Positions 4,937 to 5,601 of a stretch of DNA of 5,601 bases are shown one piece after another. The position numbers were made by a program, and so were the translations under genes. This DNA comes from Planctomycetota bacterium (GTDB taxonomy: Bacteria; Planctomycetota; UBA1135; JALUZX01). The stretch spans positions 1 through 5,601 of the forward strand of contig JALUZX010000798.1 of assembly GCA_027011425.1 (NCBI GenBank), in the 5' to 3' direction. Within the stretch, counting starts at the first letter, position 1. Each line of letters starts with the position of its first letter. The notes under the pieces are model-generated. The model saw only the letters and a program-made list of their open reading frames with translations. It was not told the origin of the DNA and did no database searches.

Positions 4937-5601
4937 GTGAATGGGAAAGATTTTCCGGCGGTCCTGGTCCACGAACTCAGGAACCCCCTGGCCGGGGTGG
5001 TGGCCCACATGGACCTCCTCCGGGAGATGATGGATCCCGAGGACCCCAGGACGGAGTGCCTGGACGCCATGGAGGGGGAGGTGCGCCGCATGGAGCGCGT
5101 TCTGGCCTCCCTTCTCGAATATTCGAAGAGAGGAAAACCCAGGTTGAGGCCCGTCCGGGCCGGCCTGTTTTTCGAAAACCTGGTGGAGAGTTTCCGGGAG
5201 AAGTTCCGGCGAAAAGGGGTGCGCCTCTCCCTCGAGCTGGATCCGGGCCTGGGCACGGTCCTCATGGACCCGGGCCTGATGGAGCGGGTCCTGGGCAACC
5301 TCCTGGACAACGCGATCCGGGTCGTGGAGGCCGGAAAGGGCCGGGTCCATCTTTCTGCCCGGCGAAGCGAGGGGACCCTGGTGATCTCCTGCCGGGACAA
5401 CGGCCCGGGGGTTCTCCCCGAGGAGCGGGAGAGGATCTTCGAGCCCTTCTTCACCCGTTCCCCCAAGGGGCTCGGCCTGGGGCTTCCCCTGGCGCGGAAG
5501 ATCGTGGAGGAGCACGGCGGGACCCTCACCCTCGATTCCGCGCCGGGGAAAGGGGCCGAATTCACCCTGGTCCTTCCTTCCGCCCGGGAGGGGGTGGGAG
5601 A
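4937..5601 (+). CDS. Sensor-less histidine kinase, partner of the upstream regulator (partial at its 3' end)
   Basis: The frame is open for 221 codons from GTG 4937 to the window end with no stop. The HisKA dimerisation domain begins at once: phospho-acceptor H12 in VLVHELRNPLAGVVAHMDLL, with the second helix at about 37-56 (CLDAMEGEVRRMERVLASLLEYS). The HATPase_c domain has the N-box MERVLGNLLDNAIRVV (N121, N125), G1 box DNGPGV (D154-V159), F-box FEPFFT, and G2 box GLGLGL (178-183), followed by ARKIVEEHGGTLTLDSAPGKGAEFTLVLP, the usual end of the domain. Only a few residues are likely missing. There is no signal peptide, membrane segment or PAS domain, so it should be cytoplasmic and take its input from another protein. 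If TTG 4841 were the start, it would gain 32 polar residues, still without a recognisable sensor. It probably phosphorylates D60 of the regulator encoded just upstream. Confidence 0.9.
   Translation, partial: MNGKDFPAVLVHELRNPLAGVVAHMDLLREMMDPEDPRTECLDAMEGEVRRMERVLASLLEYSKRGKPRLRPVRAGLFFENLVESFREKFRRKGVRLSLELDPGLGTVLMDPGLMERVLGNLLDNAIRVVEAGKGRVHLSARRSEGTLVISCRDNGPGVLPEERERIFEPFFTRSPKGLGLGLPLARKIVEEHGGTLTLDSAPGKGAEFTLVLPSAREGVG

Noticed and set aside
4795..5565. A 256-codon minus-strand frame opposite the kinase
   Set aside because: The plus strand has all kinase boxes (H, N, G1, F, G2); the reverse translation is Arg/Ser/Pro-rich low complexity.

Overview
The window is a piece of a bacterial flagellar locus from a GC-rich, probably Gram-negative-type organism. 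Codon third positions are dominated by G and C, which also explains the many long antisense open frames. The flagellin and cap proteins are recognisable by family but do not point to a specific taxon; Acidobacteriota or one of the former deltaproteobacterial groups would fit, and this is only an impression.

Layout. On the minus strand, read right to left, is a filament-assembly operon: a compact 275-aa flagellin (3106..2279), the filament cap protein FliD (2174..717), the flagellin export chaperone FliS (720..334) and a small coiled-coil FliT/FlgN-type chaperone (359 to the left edge, not closed in the window). fliD/fliS overlap by 4 nt (ATGA) and fliS and the last gene overlap by 26 nt, so the last three genes are translationally linked. 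The flagellin is separated from fliD by 104 nt. This gap holds two hairpins and a second perfect copy of the sigma-28 (FliA) -10 octamer GCCGATAA.

Divergently, on the plus strand, lies an NtrC-family sigma-54-dependent response regulator (3351..4844), followed after 92 nt by a histidine kinase (from 4937, running off the right edge). The kinase has almost nothing in front of its phospho-accepting histidine, so it looks like a soluble core kinase without a sensor domain. The pair resembles FlgS/FlgR, FleS/FleR and FlrB/FlrC systems, which coordinate flagellar gene expression with assembly. That role is inferred from family and location.

Regulation is the richest part. The 244-nt divergent intergenic region (3107..3350) contains a strong sigma-28 promoter candidate for flagellin, a stable 5'-UTR hairpin with a UNCG tetraloop, a 30-nt all-purine leader before the start codon, and a GGACA-N5-TGTCC palindrome. 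A 13-nt element, CTGCCGATCCATT, recurs at almost the same distance upstream of both the regulator and the kinase. Together these suggest that filament genes are under FliA and that the two-component genes share their own leader or promoter signal. No RNA gene, mobile element, CRISPR array or convincing operon-end terminator was seen.
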